A stretch of 64,000 nucleotides of DNA from Lepraria neglecta (taxonomy: Eukaryota > Ascomycota > Lecanoromycetes > Lecanorales > Stereocaulaceae): contig CM065646.1 of NCBI GenBank assembly GCA_033220425.1, positions 5,091,501 to 5,155,500 on the forward strand, written 5' to 3'. The notes beneath the pieces were generated by a model. That model saw only the letters and a program-made list of their open reading frames with translations, was not told the DNA's origin and did no database searches. The stretch's first letter is position 1. Every line of letters begins with the position of its first letter. Below, piece by piece: positions 1 through 10,890 of the stretch. The translations under genes were made by a program, and so were the position numbers.

Positions 1-402
1 TGGAAAATGATGTCGTCGTCCAAAAACCCTTAGGACTGAAAGGGGACAAGGGCGGTCACAGCATGATCACAATGAACAGAAGCTCAGAGAATGTTTGATC
101 AATTATTTCTAGATAGTTCCTGCGCAGCTTGCCACCTGCAGTTGAGTTGGAAATGCCAAAGAAGTGCGCCACAGGCAAAATCGGCTTTTGTCCTGCCAAT
201 CAAAGGATTGCGCCAGCCAGCAGGATAGCTTCACAGACATGCAATGAGACGTGTGCTTTACTGAAAGACAAAGACAGCCAGGAAGCGGAGTCAGATAGGT
301 TTGATAATATATATATTGTGCATTGTGCATTGTTGGTTTGATTTCTCTCCCACCAAGGCAATGTAGTATCACATGCATGACTCCTTCCAGAATGAGATGA
401 TG
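1..402. other. gene-free stretch downstream of ATG9
   Basis: No supported gene. Short open frames on both strands overlap each other and have no recognisable domain. The stretch includes the probable 3' untranslated region of the ATG9 gene, which is on the minus strand and ends at 403. A TA-rich patch near 308-320 is the only visible compositional feature. Confidence 0.5.
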
Positions 403-3236
403 CTATATGCTTACACCCGTCCCTCTGCCCTCCGTTTGGGTTTTTGCAAACTGGGCGACCAGCCCCAGAACGCCTGGCCCTCTATCGTGATTCGTTGCCT
501 GAGCGTCTTCCTCTCCATCTTCATCTCTGTTGCCTGCACGCGTTGTTTTCCAAGATTCTCCAAGATTGCTCTCATTCCCTGCACCTTCACTACCATCGCC
601 CTTCGAATTTTCAGCATTCTCCATCAGAGCTTCTTCCTCATCTTCTAACGGATCATCCAAGGGCATGCGTGAACTCTGAAGCCTAGATTGGGTGCCATGC
701 CTACGCTGCTTTCTCAGACCTGCAGAAGACGGTTGATGTTGGGGATCCAACAGGATGGAAGCCATTGGTGAAGAACGGCCACCTTCTGGAGCGAATCTCG
801 GCGTACGATGGTAGGCGGAGTGCTGCCCGACTGGCGCACCGGTCAGTATAGATCGCGTGAGTCCTCGCGACTGGCGGTCCGTTTTGCTCGGTCTGCTTAG
901 AGTTGGCCCATAGGCTTCAGCAGCTAGAGTTGGCGACATCAAACCAGGAAATGTTGGAGGAGCATAAAAGCTCTGTCTTGACATCTGGTGTGTATATGGT
1001 GCCCCAGGCCGGTTGGTGGGGTCGTAGATGTCCTTAAAGTTATAATAAGACGTAAGCATCTTGTTGTCCTTGGTTGCGTAGAAGTCTTCACGCAACTCAC
1101 GTGCCGCTCCGCCATCTGGCTGAGCGGTATTGTTGCCTCCCTTCTTGAAATCGAACACTGCGAAAGAGCAGACATACCCTAACCCATCGACATGAATGGT
1201 GAACTCTCGGAAGAAGTCTACAAGCCGATCACTGCATTTTGGAAGGCTGATCCACAGGATCAAAGGAGTGAAAAGGATACTCAGGATCTCTTCCAGGAAG
1301 ATGACCACCTTCATTTGGTAGAGCATGGCAAACTCTGCACGTACTTCATTACTGTGCAGGCGACCACGCCAGTGACTTGGTAGATAATGTGTGTATTCCG
1401 TCACGTTGGTGATTGTATATTCAGGATCGAAAACGAGGTTCTCCTCAGGTACCAGTCCCCTTGCCACGGCCCACACTGTTCCAAAAATGCCCAGGTAGAA
1501 TAGGACAGTCCGGTCACGTGTGATCTCGAAAGCCAAAAAGGACTCCGGATCAATGACAGAGGCCAGAGCCAGTACCGACGCAAGGGCGCCGGTGACGAAA
1601 GCGACGAACTTGGAAACCTGAATGGTCTTGTCTTTGGGAAATTGATCGAGGTAACGTGAAGCGAACGGGTACGACATGTTGACCCGTCGCTCGAACAAGT
1701 GCCATAGCTCGTTAAATCCACGGAACTTCCATTCGGCCAGCGGAGTATATTGACGGGATCCAATCTGCGAAGGATAACGTTGGTATTCGTTGAAGTATCG
1801 GAAGAAGTACAGCAACATGAAGAAGATGACTATGAAAGGAGCACAAAGAACATTCATGAAACCAGCGAAAAGAAATCGTCGCCGTAGACCGTCACTTAGA
1901 GCACGACGATGAGTGTCTTTAAGGAAAAGTGGCCGGACTTGGCCTTGCTCGTTGAAGACGTAGTCCAGAATGCACAGGTTCAGGTTCCATTCGAGAGTCT
2001 TCGAGAAAAGCTGTCTGTTCTTCAAGAAGGGTATCGGCAGCGTGAGATCGAGTATATCCTTGTTTATCAAAGCGATCAAGTAGTTGTCCCTTCGCATCAA
2101 ACGATTCGCAATGTCGTGCGCGTCCATACGTTGCTTCGATTGGCTGCCCATGAACCGACGATGTCGTTCTTTGACACCAGCGGCAGTGGCAGGGTTCGAG
2201 TCTCTGAGCATCATCAGGCGCTTCACAATTTCTTGCCACGAGACGGTCTGAATATCCGTATCAGAGATCTCCAGAAGATAGAGGTAAAAATTCTGCATGT
2301 TCCGGAGGCGACGGAAATCCCAGCAGTATTGAAACAATTTCCCGATCCATAGGAAGGCAAATAGCCAAATGAGAAAATTGGCGGATCCGGACATCTTTTT
2401 GGTGCATTGTGGGACTAAGATCTGAGACATGTTCTTGCTAGTAGGGATCTTTTTGTAGTCGATGCAGGATAGTAGAAAGGTGCTGAAGGCCACGACAAAC
2501 GCCAAGGTGCTGTACACGTATTAGCATATATGCGAAGTGAGGTTATAAGCTAGAATGAATCATACAGGAGGTTCAGGAGCCTTCTCAAGAGTATACACCA
2601 GATGCCGTTGCCCAAGAAGTAATCGTAGACGTCCTTTAAGAAGTTGTCCAGGTTTTCGACATTCGCCCACATCCACATAGCTCTTTCTCTCGAATCCATC
2701 ATGCCTAGACCCTGACCCCGACGATGCGGTATCCTAGGCGGAACTTGGTGAGGCAAAGCATCCTGATGCAGTCGCTGCTGCTCCTGCGTGGCCTGCCACT
2801 TAGCCCGTGTTCCTCGACTTGCAGGTCCTGGTACGGAAGGCGGTATTCCTCGCGTCTGCTGCGTTCTCGAGGCGGGTACAACATCCCGGTCATCTTCGAA
2901 TAGCAATGACTGGGGAACGTCATCATCAAGTTCGTCTATGTTAGCTCTGTGGCTGGACTGGTGTCCTCGATTTTGACCATGTACGTTTCTTGTTCCCTTA
3001 CTGGATTCTCTCGTCCTCAAAGGAGCAGTGTGACTTGCCGAGGCGTCGGCGAGGGTGTCGTCGAGCTCATAGTCATGGAATCCAGCGCCCAAGTTCTCTT
3101 CATCCAGCGCCATGCCTGCTTGGTCTTCAATGTCTAACTGGTCTGAAGCCTCGTCGTGTTGTCGTAGTGTCTCGTAGACGGAAGGCTCCCCCACCGCAGG
3201 CGGCAGGAATCTCGAGAGTATGTTGGAGGCCATCAT
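403..3236 (-). CDS. atg9: ATG9, autophagy-related lipid scramblase
   Basis: Two exons, 3236..2566 and 2509..403, joined across a 56-bp intron (2565..2510) with donor GTATGA, a textbook TGCTAATAC branch site and an ACAG acceptor. The spliced product is 925 aa, within the usual size of filamentous-fungal Atg9. It starts with the family's [13 protein letters not shown] block. An acidic, disordered N-terminus (about 1-190) precedes the multi-spanning core (about 195-690), which contains the motifs [34 protein letters not shown] and a [11 protein letters not shown] motif at its end. The tail (about 700-925) is long, disordered and acidic. Atg9 is known as a trimeric scramblase on Golgi-derived vesicles that seeds phagophore growth together with Atg2 and Atg18. 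It is divergent from COG6, with about 390 bp between the start codons. The splice site makes the two long frames one gene; I see no defect. Confidence 0.96.
2510..2565 (-). other. ATG9 intron
   Basis: A 56-bp spliceosomal intron on the minus strand with donor GTATGA, branch TGCTAATAC about 14 nt before the 3' end, and acceptor ACAG. Removing it fuses exon 1 (phase 2) to exon 2 and restores the conserved Atg9 run [13 protein letters not shown]. Without splicing the upstream frame stops just past the donor. Confidence 0.93.
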
Positions 3237-3625
3237 GGCGGCGAAGGGTAATCAAGCTATGGGAGGGTTGTACAGAATTGGTCCTTGTGACGCCTCATGG
3301 TCGTCACCTGTCTCGAATTAATCAGGACATTTGTGTCATGATGGCACCTATTGCCAAGAGGAACGATATTCACCGAGCACAACCCTCAGTCCCTAATACG
3401 GCAGCTCGTCAACAATCGCGTCAGTGAGTCATGTGGAAATGTGTCGTGATGTGAACGTACATGTAGGCAGCGGGGCCGCCCCTCGACACATCAACGTAGC
3501 CGCGCGATAGGGCATTGCCCTTAGGCGCTAAATATTCGTTCCTAGGCGGCAAGGGCGATCTAAGTAGGGGTGCATTGGAGACAATACTCTTGCAGTCTTT
3601 TCTACCTTGCTATATACTGACGGTC
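3237..3625. promoter_or_regulatory. divergent ATG9/COG6 promoter region
   Basis: The interval between the two start codons must hold both promoters and 5' leaders. I see no convincing TATA box or named factor site. The COG6 frame stays open upstream of the chosen start, to a Met at 3515, but the residues encoded there do not look like COG6. Confidence 0.4.
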
Positions 3626-5839
3626 ATGATGGCCAATGTTCAAGGCTATGTAAATGACCTTTCCGAAACCTTTGACCATAAATTGGCCGTTGCTTCTGCG
3701 CCCCAAAAGTCCAATGCTCTTTCTAATAAGATATCCACTGTCCTTTCGGCCTCCTATGCAGATTCCGAGATCAGAGAGGCTCTACGCACTCTGGATGAAA
3801 AGAGTATCAAGAACTCTGCAGAGACAAGACGGAAACTACGGCTTGATGTCCAAAAAGAGGTCATAGAACGCAATGGCGATATCATCAAAGATTTTGGCCA
3901 TGTTGCGGAGGTTCGTTTCTAGGTCCAATGTTCTTGATGCCTACACTGAAAGAGGTATCAGCAATTAAAACGCATTGGCACCACCATTAACAGCCTGAAC
4001 AAATGTTGTGAGGATATGGGAGAGCATATCGCTGCGGCACGTCAAGAGAATGCACCTGTGCTTGAAGAAGCTTCCACGCTTTTAGGTCAGAAGCAAGAAT
4101 TAGAGACTAAGAAGCAATTGCTCGATGCCTTCAATAAGCATTTCATTATTTCAGAAGAAGAATTACTAGTCTTGATGACCACGTCCGAGAAAGTGGACGA
4201 ACATTTCTTTGCAATCTTGAAGAGAGTCAAGCAGATATACGTGGATTGCCAAGTTCTCCTCGGAACAGAGAATCAAAGGCTTGGACTCGAATTGATGGAC
4301 CAGAGCTCGAGAAATCTAAACACTGGCTATCAAAAGCTGTATAGATGGGTTCAAAAAGAGTTCAAAAATCTAAACCTGGAAAATCCTCAGATAAGCTCCA
4401 TCATCCGTCGTGCTTTACGAGCGCTAGCAGAACGACCGAGTCTATTCCAAAGTTGTCTGGATTATTTCGCAGAAGCTCGAGAACGTGTTTTGACCGACGC
4501 ATTCTATGCGGCTTTGACTGGCTCCTCAACTGAAAATGACCAGATTCCAATGACCAAACCAATTGAGTTCCATGCACACGATCCTCTTCGCTACGTTGGC
4601 GATATGCTTGCATGGACCCATTCTGCAACGGTATCAGAGCGCGAAGCCCTTGAAAGCCTCTTCATATCTGAAGGCGATGAGATCAGCAAAGGCTTCCAAG
4701 CAGGCAGAAAGGCCGAGCCTTGGTCAGCAGCCGACGGGGAGGTATTTGATGGGCTCAAGGTATTGGGACACCTCGTAAACCGCAACGTCGCCGGAGTATC
4801 AAGAGCGTTGCGCCAGCGAGTGGAGCAAGTGATCCAAAATCACGAAGATCCCGTACTGCTGTACAAAATCGCCAACCTAGTAAATTTCTACCGCATCACA
4901 TTCGCCAAACTCCTAGGCGCAGACTCCAGCCTTCTCGAAACACTTTCTTCCCTAGAAGATTCCTCCCTCCGCCAATTCCGCACCGTGATGTCCGACACCG
5001 CCACCTCCATCCAAACAGACCTCACCATCCTACCCTCAGACCTCCGCATCCCCGACTTCCTCGACGAAGCTTTAACCCAATTCGCCGCTCTAATGAAAAG
5101 CTACGACTCCTCCCTCACGCCCGCCTCCTCACGCACCGCAGACTTCGAGCCCATCCTTTCTCAAGCTCTCAACCCATTCCTCACAGCCTGCGAGAAACTG
5201 GCCAAAGAAACCGAAGAACCAGTCACCAGCATCTTCCTCGCCAACTGCATCCTAGCAGCCAAAACGACTCTCTCAACCTACGACTTTGTCCAACCCCGAA
5301 TCTCAGATCTAGACGAGCAACTCGCATCTTTAAGCTCCACCCTAACAGAATACCAACACGCCTTCTTCCTGCACACATCAGGCCTACACCCCCTCCTCGT
5401 AGCTCTCGCCTCCTTAGACGACTCTCCCGACTCCCTGCTCAAAGTTCCCACGCTGCCGACTTTCCAACAACAGCCCTTGAGGGATGCTAGTCAGACACTA
5501 GATGACTTTCTGCCATCGGCGCTTATGGATGCTATTCAGAACCTGAGGGGATTGAGTAGTATGAAGCTTGCGCAGGAGATTACGGTTGCGGCTGCGGAGA
5601 GATTTTGTGAGGATTTTGAGTTTGTGGAGGGGAGGTTAGGAAGGGTTGATGAGTTGAGGGAAGAGAAGGGGACGGAGGAAGAGGACGGAGAAGGAGAGAG
5701 TGATGAGGAGGGCGCAAAAGAGGGAGAGGAGGGAGAGGATGGAGAGAAGGAGGAGGGAGAGGGAGAGAAGAAAGATGAGGTGCCGCTGAGGAGTTTGTTC
5801 CCGAGGACGAGTGGGGAGATTAGAGTGTTGTTGAGCTAG
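3626..5839 (+). CDS. cog6: COG6, conserved oligomeric Golgi complex subunit 6
   Basis: Exons 3626..3910 and 3962..5839 around a 51-bp intron (donor GTTCGT, acceptor TCAG) give 720 aa, the usual size. The splice yields the family run [15 protein letters not shown]. Other hallmarks are [21 protein letters not shown] near the N-terminus, [11 protein letters not shown], and [20 protein letters not shown] in the middle. Cog6 is a lobe-B subunit of the COG tether for retrograde intra-Golgi traffic. I chose the start at 3626 (MMANVQGY) because the residues encoded upstream (from 3515) look non-coding. Two oddities: the N-terminal leader is shorter than in many fungal homologues, and a strongly acidic low-complexity insert (about 660-700, Glu/Gly/Lys) lies just before the conserved C-terminal end [15 protein letters not shown]. 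The gene is convergent with the AP-1 beta gene. Confidence 0.94.
3911..3961 (+). other. COG6 intron
   Basis: A 51-bp intron, donor GTTCGT and acceptor ATCAG, phase 0. Excision is required to join the VAE end of exon 1 to QLKRIGTT in exon 2. A plausible branch site ACACTGA lies near 3944. Confidence 0.88.
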
Positions 5840-6080
5840 AAGCGCTTTTCCTTTTCATCCCTGAAAACATCAATTAAGCGGCCGTTTAGACGATGAAGAC
5901 ATTGCGATTCTATAAAGCCTTGAGCTTTTGCTAGATGCTCCCCTGTCTTCTATCAAGGATTTTAGATGTGAACGCTAGATGTAGTCTCCCTGATGCTGAA
6001 AAATGCTCCTACCAGCAGGTGTGCAGATTTGACGCCTGAACACCAGTACGTCTATGCTGCCCCCTCCCTCTCACGGACCC
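5840..6080. other. convergent 3' intergenic region COG6 / AP-1 beta
   Basis: About 240 bp between two convergent stop codons, holding both 3' untranslated regions. No gene or repeat is seen. Confidence 0.5.
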
Positions 6081-8406
6081 TCAAAATAAATCTAGCAAAT
6101 CTGCATTAGTCTTCTGACCCCCTTGCAGTTGCTGTCCCGCCGGCGGCGGCTGACTCGCAGCATTCATATCTAGTCCTGCAAAACCACCCAGAATATCATC
6201 ATTGCTCATGGTGCTCCCATTAGTCTGCCCACCATTCGACAGGCCCATCAGGTCATCCATATTGTTCCCAGGCCGCGACGGTCCATTACCCACGGCTGGC
6301 GATGCAACCCTTTGTGGTGTGCCAGCCAGCCCTTCAAGCCCAGACATGCCTGATGGCGGGGATTTATGAGCTGATGCTGGAGCAGCACCATCGAAGTCGA
6401 TATCGAGGAGGTTCTCAGCGTTTGCTTGTGGAGGAGGTGCACCTGAGACTGCAGCTGCTGCCGCTGCGGCCGCGAGTGGGTTTTCGCGGGCGTTTTGCAT
6501 TTGTTCTTCGATAGCTGCTTTTTGAACCGCGTCGGCGCCGTAGCGGCCTTGACCGATGAAGGACTCTGGAGGTTTGTGATATACGGAAGCGAGGGTTGAA
6601 AGTTCGGAGAGAAGACGGTCGAGGAGTGCTGGTGGGAGGGATTGGATGGTTGTTGTGATGGGGGGTTTGTCTGATAGGACAACGTTTTGGGAGATTTGGG
6701 GGTTGCTGGAGAGGAGGCGCCAGTAGACGTAGGCTCGGTCTCGGACGTCTGGGTTGTCGTTTTCTGCGGTTGCGGCTTGGAAGATCTTTTGGACTAAGGA
6801 TTGGGCTTGTGGTTGGTCGGGTTTTTTGAGGAAGAATTTGACGACTGCTGTTAAGATTTGTAGTTGTGTCTAGCAGTGGTCAGCAAACCCTTCCACCAGC
6901 CAGCACATAAAGGTCACCTACTTGTGTGAATTCTTCCATGAAGCCATCCACAAACCCAGCGAGGATGTCGCCAGCGTTACTGATCTTCTCCGCGTACTCT
7001 CCAACAATCCATATCAGCGATCCCCGAGCATTTGGCTCGTCCAGTTCGTCGATACATTTGCATAAAGTCGGTATTATTCCTTCATAGCCTGGGTATTTTC
7101 GAAAGATGTCTTTGATTACCACGATGGCTTCTTGGACCACGTAGTTCACCTTCGTATTAATCAGATCCAGCAAGGTGTTGACACAACGTTCAGTAGCGCT
7201 CTCAATCTTGATCGCAACCTGCCCTATTGCCTTTACTGCCCGCTTTACAATGTCCATATCGACCTCCAAAGCATACTCCTTTAGTTCGGCCAGCAGCTGG
7301 TCAACATTTTTGTCGTTTGCTATCCGTACCATGATCTCGAGCTTTTCGAATTTGATATATGATGGGTCGTTATATTTGCAGAAGAAAACGCGAAGCTCTT
7401 TACTGAGTATGTCGGGCTGTTTTTGTAGGAGAAGGTCAATGTTTCGAAGAGCGACATATTGGACCTCCGGAGGGGAAGCGACAAGGGTAACTAAAAGTAC
7501 TCAGCATTCATATATTCAAGCAACACACAGATACTGACCTAGAGGAGGAGCCATCTTCTTCAGATATGACTTTGCCGTCTCCGGATTGATGAACTTCATG
7601 TGTAAAAAGACCACTTTCACTGCGGCCAAAACGACGCTTGGGTTGACGTGCTGGAACTGTGGGGACACCCTTTCGCAAATATGTTCTGCTTCTTTCACAT
7701 CTGCTGCCTTATGGTCCGCCAAAGTCGACAATATGGTCACTCTGCCCCACTCTGTGCACTCATTCAACGCCATCAGCATCTTCTTGAGAGCATTCGACGA
7801 TATTTGCAGCGCTCGTGTCTCTGGGGCTGCCTCGTTGATCTCTGCCAGTGCTGTTACTGCGTTCGCAACGACCATGGGATTGGGGTCGCCCATTAGCTCT
7901 TGTAACGTCTCCAGGAAACCGTTCTCTAAACATAACGCCGGGTTCAGATCGAAAAGCTTCGCTACGCATATTGCAGCAGTCTTCCGTACATAGGGCGATT
8001 CGTCTCTCAAGGTTTTCCGTAAAGGCTCCTCCATGTAGTCCACCATCTTCTCCACTCTAATGCAGCCCATTGTTCTTATTGCCAAAGCTCGTACCAACGG
8101 GTTTGGGTCCTCTGAGTCTTGGACGAAGGTATTGACGGCGAGAATGCAAAGGTCTGGATGTGATTTGGCGTAATTCATGAGGTAGAGGTAGACGAGCTTC
8201 TTCTGGTCCAGGTCTGCCGTAGCTATGTTCTTCAGAACGTCTGGAAATAATGCTGAAACGTCTTTGCCTAATGTCATGGACATAATGGTCTTCTGAATAG
8301 CTTCCTTCCGCTCATAGGCATACTGTGATACCAGGCCAGCTCTGAGCTCGAACGTCTCTCCCTTCCTTGGGGCCGCAAATTGGGCCTTGATTCTGTTGAC
8401 CGCCAT
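6081..8406 (-). CDS. apl2: AP-1 adaptor complex subunit beta (Apl2-like)
   Basis: Three exons, 8406..7539, 7490..6922 and 6869..6081, separated by 48-bp and 52-bp introns, give 741 aa. The N-terminus (residues 1-580) is the adaptin trunk of HEAT-like repeats, with family-diagnostic runs such as [40 protein letters not shown] and [10 protein letters not shown]-type motifs. The hinge (about 580-741) is rich in Ala, Pro, Gly and Gln. It contains a canonical clathrin box LLDID at about 633-637 and ends in LLDLF. The large C-terminal ear of animal beta subunits is absent, as is normal for fungal Apl2. The protein links cargo and clathrin on trans-Golgi and endosomal membranes. I prefer AP-1 over AP-2 beta from overall residue pattern, which is not a certainty. 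All frames are intact. Confidence 0.94.
6870..6921 (-). other. AP-1 beta intron 2
   Basis: A 52-bp intron, donor GTAGGT, branch TTGCTGACC, acceptor CTAG. Splicing joins FMEEFTQ to [17 protein letters not shown], the conserved end of the trunk. The third exon contains no Met until 6500, so its upstream part is easily missed. Confidence 0.92.
7491..7538 (-). other. AP-1 beta intron 1
   Basis: A 48-bp phase-1 intron, donor GTCAGT, branch TGCTGAGT, acceptor TTAG. Splicing yields [20 protein letters not shown], which matches the beta-adaptin pattern. Confidence 0.92.
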
Positions 8407-8774
8407 CTTATGGCGGGTATCCTAAGCCTGCGACCAAAGCCACGCTGTGCTGTGCTTGATTCAAGCCCCCTCCGGCTGCTGTAGGTGATGTCTTTTTCCG
8501 GTGGGATGGACCTGGCTCTTTGGCCGCTGATGCTCCTTCTCTGACCTTGTTCAGCTTGGGGCGTCGAATGTGGTTTGAGTGTAGTATGGCGGAGTGCGTT
8601 TATTTTGGCGGTCGAGTATGTTGTCCGTTTGAGGATGTTTGTTTGCGGGAGCTCGCTAGTCGTAGGCGAAGCTTTTCTGCGAGAAGTTCCTCGACCGGCT
8701 TCATTCAACCACCACAACCTCGTCTGGCGAGTTTCGAGGTCAGCACTCACTACAGTCACGGTCTAGACTCTACG
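8407..8774. promoter_or_regulatory. divergent promoter region between AP-1 beta and the small membrane protein gene
   Basis: This is the interval between the AP-1 beta start (minus) and the start of the 57-aa gene (plus). A 100-codon plus-strand frame opens at 8520 and runs past the next gene's start, but it is out of frame with the spliced gene and shows no domain, so I treat the interval as regulatory and leader sequence. Confidence 0.4.
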
Positions 8775-9056
8775 ATGGTATGTTCTTTGTATAGGAAAAT
8801 ATCTCTGACCACGTCACGCTGACCTGACAACAGGCCAACCTACCAAATCTTAGGCGCCTGTTTGTAGACGCAAGGACAGAGGCAGAGGAAAGCTCATACT
8901 CAAGAAATGCCGTAAGTGACTTTGGGCAGATTCAATTGTTTCTTATATACTGACTATTTCAAGTTCTACAACCTTATCCTCTTCATGTCCTCCGTTGCCG
9001 CCTTCAGTCTGATAGCTCAGCGACTGAGTGGTGGTAGGAGGGCTCTCGGCTCGTGA
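8775..9056 (+). CDS. 57-aa single-pass membrane protein, unknown function
   Basis: Exons 8775..8777, 8834..8911 and 8964..9056 encode 57 aa. The first exon is only the ATG codon. Both introns have strong signals: 8778..8833 has donor GTATGT, branch GCTGACCTGAC and acceptor CAG; 8912..8963 has donor GTAAGT, branch ATACTGACT and a less common AAG acceptor. The product starts MANLPNLRRLFVDARTEAEE, then has one hydrophobic segment (about 31-47, FYNLILFMSSVAAFSLIAQR), then a short basic tail. I do not recognise the family; size and layout fit a small ER or mitochondrial membrane protein. It is too fragmented to appear as one open frame, so the evidence is the splice signals and the reading frame they create. 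Confidence 0.62.
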
Positions 9057-9243
9057 AGTGCTGAAAGCTGGCATGGATGTTCAAGATGGCATGCTATTCA
9101 TATGATCAAGGAGGGTGACGGAAATCCAGACAGATCAAGGCTCATGGACGTCAGACGCGGGCATTCACGGGCATTAAATATCTTAATCCGGCAAGCCCAC
9201 GGTGAATTCGAAGGCGTTTAAGATGGAGCCATATCACAGCGAC

Positions 9244-10402
9244 TCAATCAGTCTCCTCGCCGTCGTCATCGTTCAGGAAATCGAGTCCTTCTAGGCCCCT
9301 GGCCAACTTCCTTCTTGGCTTGCCTATACCGCCATCCTCTTCCTCGGACGTTTTACCCCAATGCTTATTACCCTCCTGAACGGCTTCCAGGTCGGCTTTA
9401 AACTCCCTTTCTTCCTTAGTTTGACTGGCCTTCTCTGCCGAGTATCTACCAGTCATTCCAGCCTCGGTCAACATCTCCTTGAGATGACGGATCTTTGCTT
9501 TCGGCGTATCATAAGGAGCGAGCTCTTTGCCCCAGACTTTTCGGATTCCACACTTGACAAGCCACCCCTGCAGCCTCTTTATTTCTTCCGCGTCTGGATC
9601 TGCAGGCTGTTCTGAGGGTTTCTTTGCTTTTGAGACTACCGGCTTCTTCGTTGAAGGCTTAGCAGACCCTGACTTCCGTCCTCGCCCCTTCACCTTCGGT
9701 GGTTCGTCAAAAACCTCAGACATCTCGCTCTCTGAATGCTCTCCATTTGCGCCATTGTCTTCGGAGGTACCATTAAGGCCGCTCGGGACCTCTTTCCTCT
9801 CCTCCTCTTCCTTGGGAGGTGGGGACATGCTCGATGAAGGACTTCGCTTCTTAGCTCTAGGTATATGCTTCTTACTCCGTGACTTGGCCTTATCACTTGC
9901 AGCACCCTCATCGTCCGAAGCGTCCTTCTTTCGGCGCTTCTTTGGCCCTCCCTCCTCGGTCGAAGCTCGCTTCTTTCCCTGGGGTTTCGGGTGTTGTTTT
10001 TGCGCCTCGGGAGGTGGTGGGGGGCGTGATTGCTTCTTAGTTGGCGGCGAGGAGGGTACTTGCTGACTGCTGGCATTTGCATCTGTGTGCGCATCCTATT
10101 GACTTGTGTCAGCTGAAGCCTAGTAAAGAAGGACTTGGGTTGACGCGTACGACTTCAGATTGGATCACGGTCTTGCTCTTTTCTTTCCACGCAGGATCAT
10201 TCTTAAAGAAGTCATCTTGGAGATCCAAGTCTCCTTCTACAGACTTGCGTATTCTCTTGACTGTTAGGTTCACTAAATTTTTGCTTTTGTATACCTTTCT
10301 CACGGCAACCCTGAGAGCTTGCTCCAAAGTCGCGTCCGCTGGGACCCCACTAGACAAGGAAGAGTTAGACATCGCGTTGCACCTGCGAATGGGTAGTAGC
10401 AC
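9244..10402 (-). CDS. HIRIP3-like chromatin protein / transcriptional regulator
   Basis: Exons 10402..10151 and 10095..9244 around a 55-bp intron (donor GTACGC, branch AGCTGACA, acceptor ATAG) give 367 aa from the first Met, or 357 aa from the Met at 10372 (MSNSSLSSGV), which is equally plausible. The N-terminus (about 20-85) is a helical DEK_C-like domain with the pattern LRVAVRKVYKSKNLVNLTVK. The middle is basic and disordered, with Lys/Arg/Ser/Pro runs resembling nuclear localisation signals. The C-terminal block with RLQGWLVKCGIRKVWGKEL and IRHLKEMLTEAGMTGRYS resembles the conserved end of HIRA-interacting protein 3, a histone-binding factor. A nuclear, histone-related role is inferred from the family. 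The tail is acidic (DDDGEETD). Confidence 0.83.
10096..10150 (-). other. intron of the HIRIP3-like gene
   Basis: A 55-bp intron, donor GTACGC, acceptor AATAG, phase 0. It joins the DEK_C-like exon to the basic disordered region starting DAHTDANASS. Confidence 0.85.
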
Positions 10403-10890
10403 TGAATGAATGGCACGAATGTTCTACAAAGTAAACACTTTGGTTCAAGCTCCCCACGTTGCAGTTCCGGGTCGGCCCTCATGCACGGACCGACATTTCT
10501 AAGTCTTGGCGCTTACGTTACCAGTAAATAACCATTCGGTACGTACTTGCCTCCTAGAAGCTGGGATCATGGTTACTAATTTCGACACAGGACTCATTCT
10601 TACAACCTCCATCTTTGCTCTACCTCTCGCCCTTGCGGCTTTCCCTTAAAGACAAGCAGTGTAAGCTAAATCTCTGGAAGAGGAGTTCTGGAACAAAGGT
10701 GGAAAGGATGGTAGGGTGGAGTTCAATAGAGGAATCTAGGTATTTTACGATCTGCATTGCCGTGTATATGAACAAGGGAACAGTTGTACATAGTAGATGC
10801 CAAACAGGTAGTAGCCAGAATGGATGGTTTTTTCCATTTGATCGATCACGACCTCCATCTCGCAAGCTATTTATAATATCCGGTCAGGAA
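10403..10890. other. gene-free stretch
   Basis: About 490 bp between the HIRIP3-like start and the stop of the next minus-strand gene. Open frames here (10615 on plus, 10620 on minus) overlap on opposite strands and have no recognisable domain. The stretch holds the HIRIP3-like promoter and the 3' end of the neighbouring gene. Confidence 0.45.

Noticed and set aside
2550-3236. A separate 228-aa gene next to a 704-aa gene
   Set aside because: The two frames are exons of ATG9, joined by an intron with a TGCTAATAC branch site.
6248-6682. A 144-aa minus-strand frame rich in Gln/Ser
   Set aside because: It is an out-of-frame shadow of the AP-1 beta hinge exon.
8520-8822. A 100-aa plus-strand frame
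   Set aside because: It has no domain and overlaps the start and first intron of the better supported spliced 57-aa gene in a different frame.
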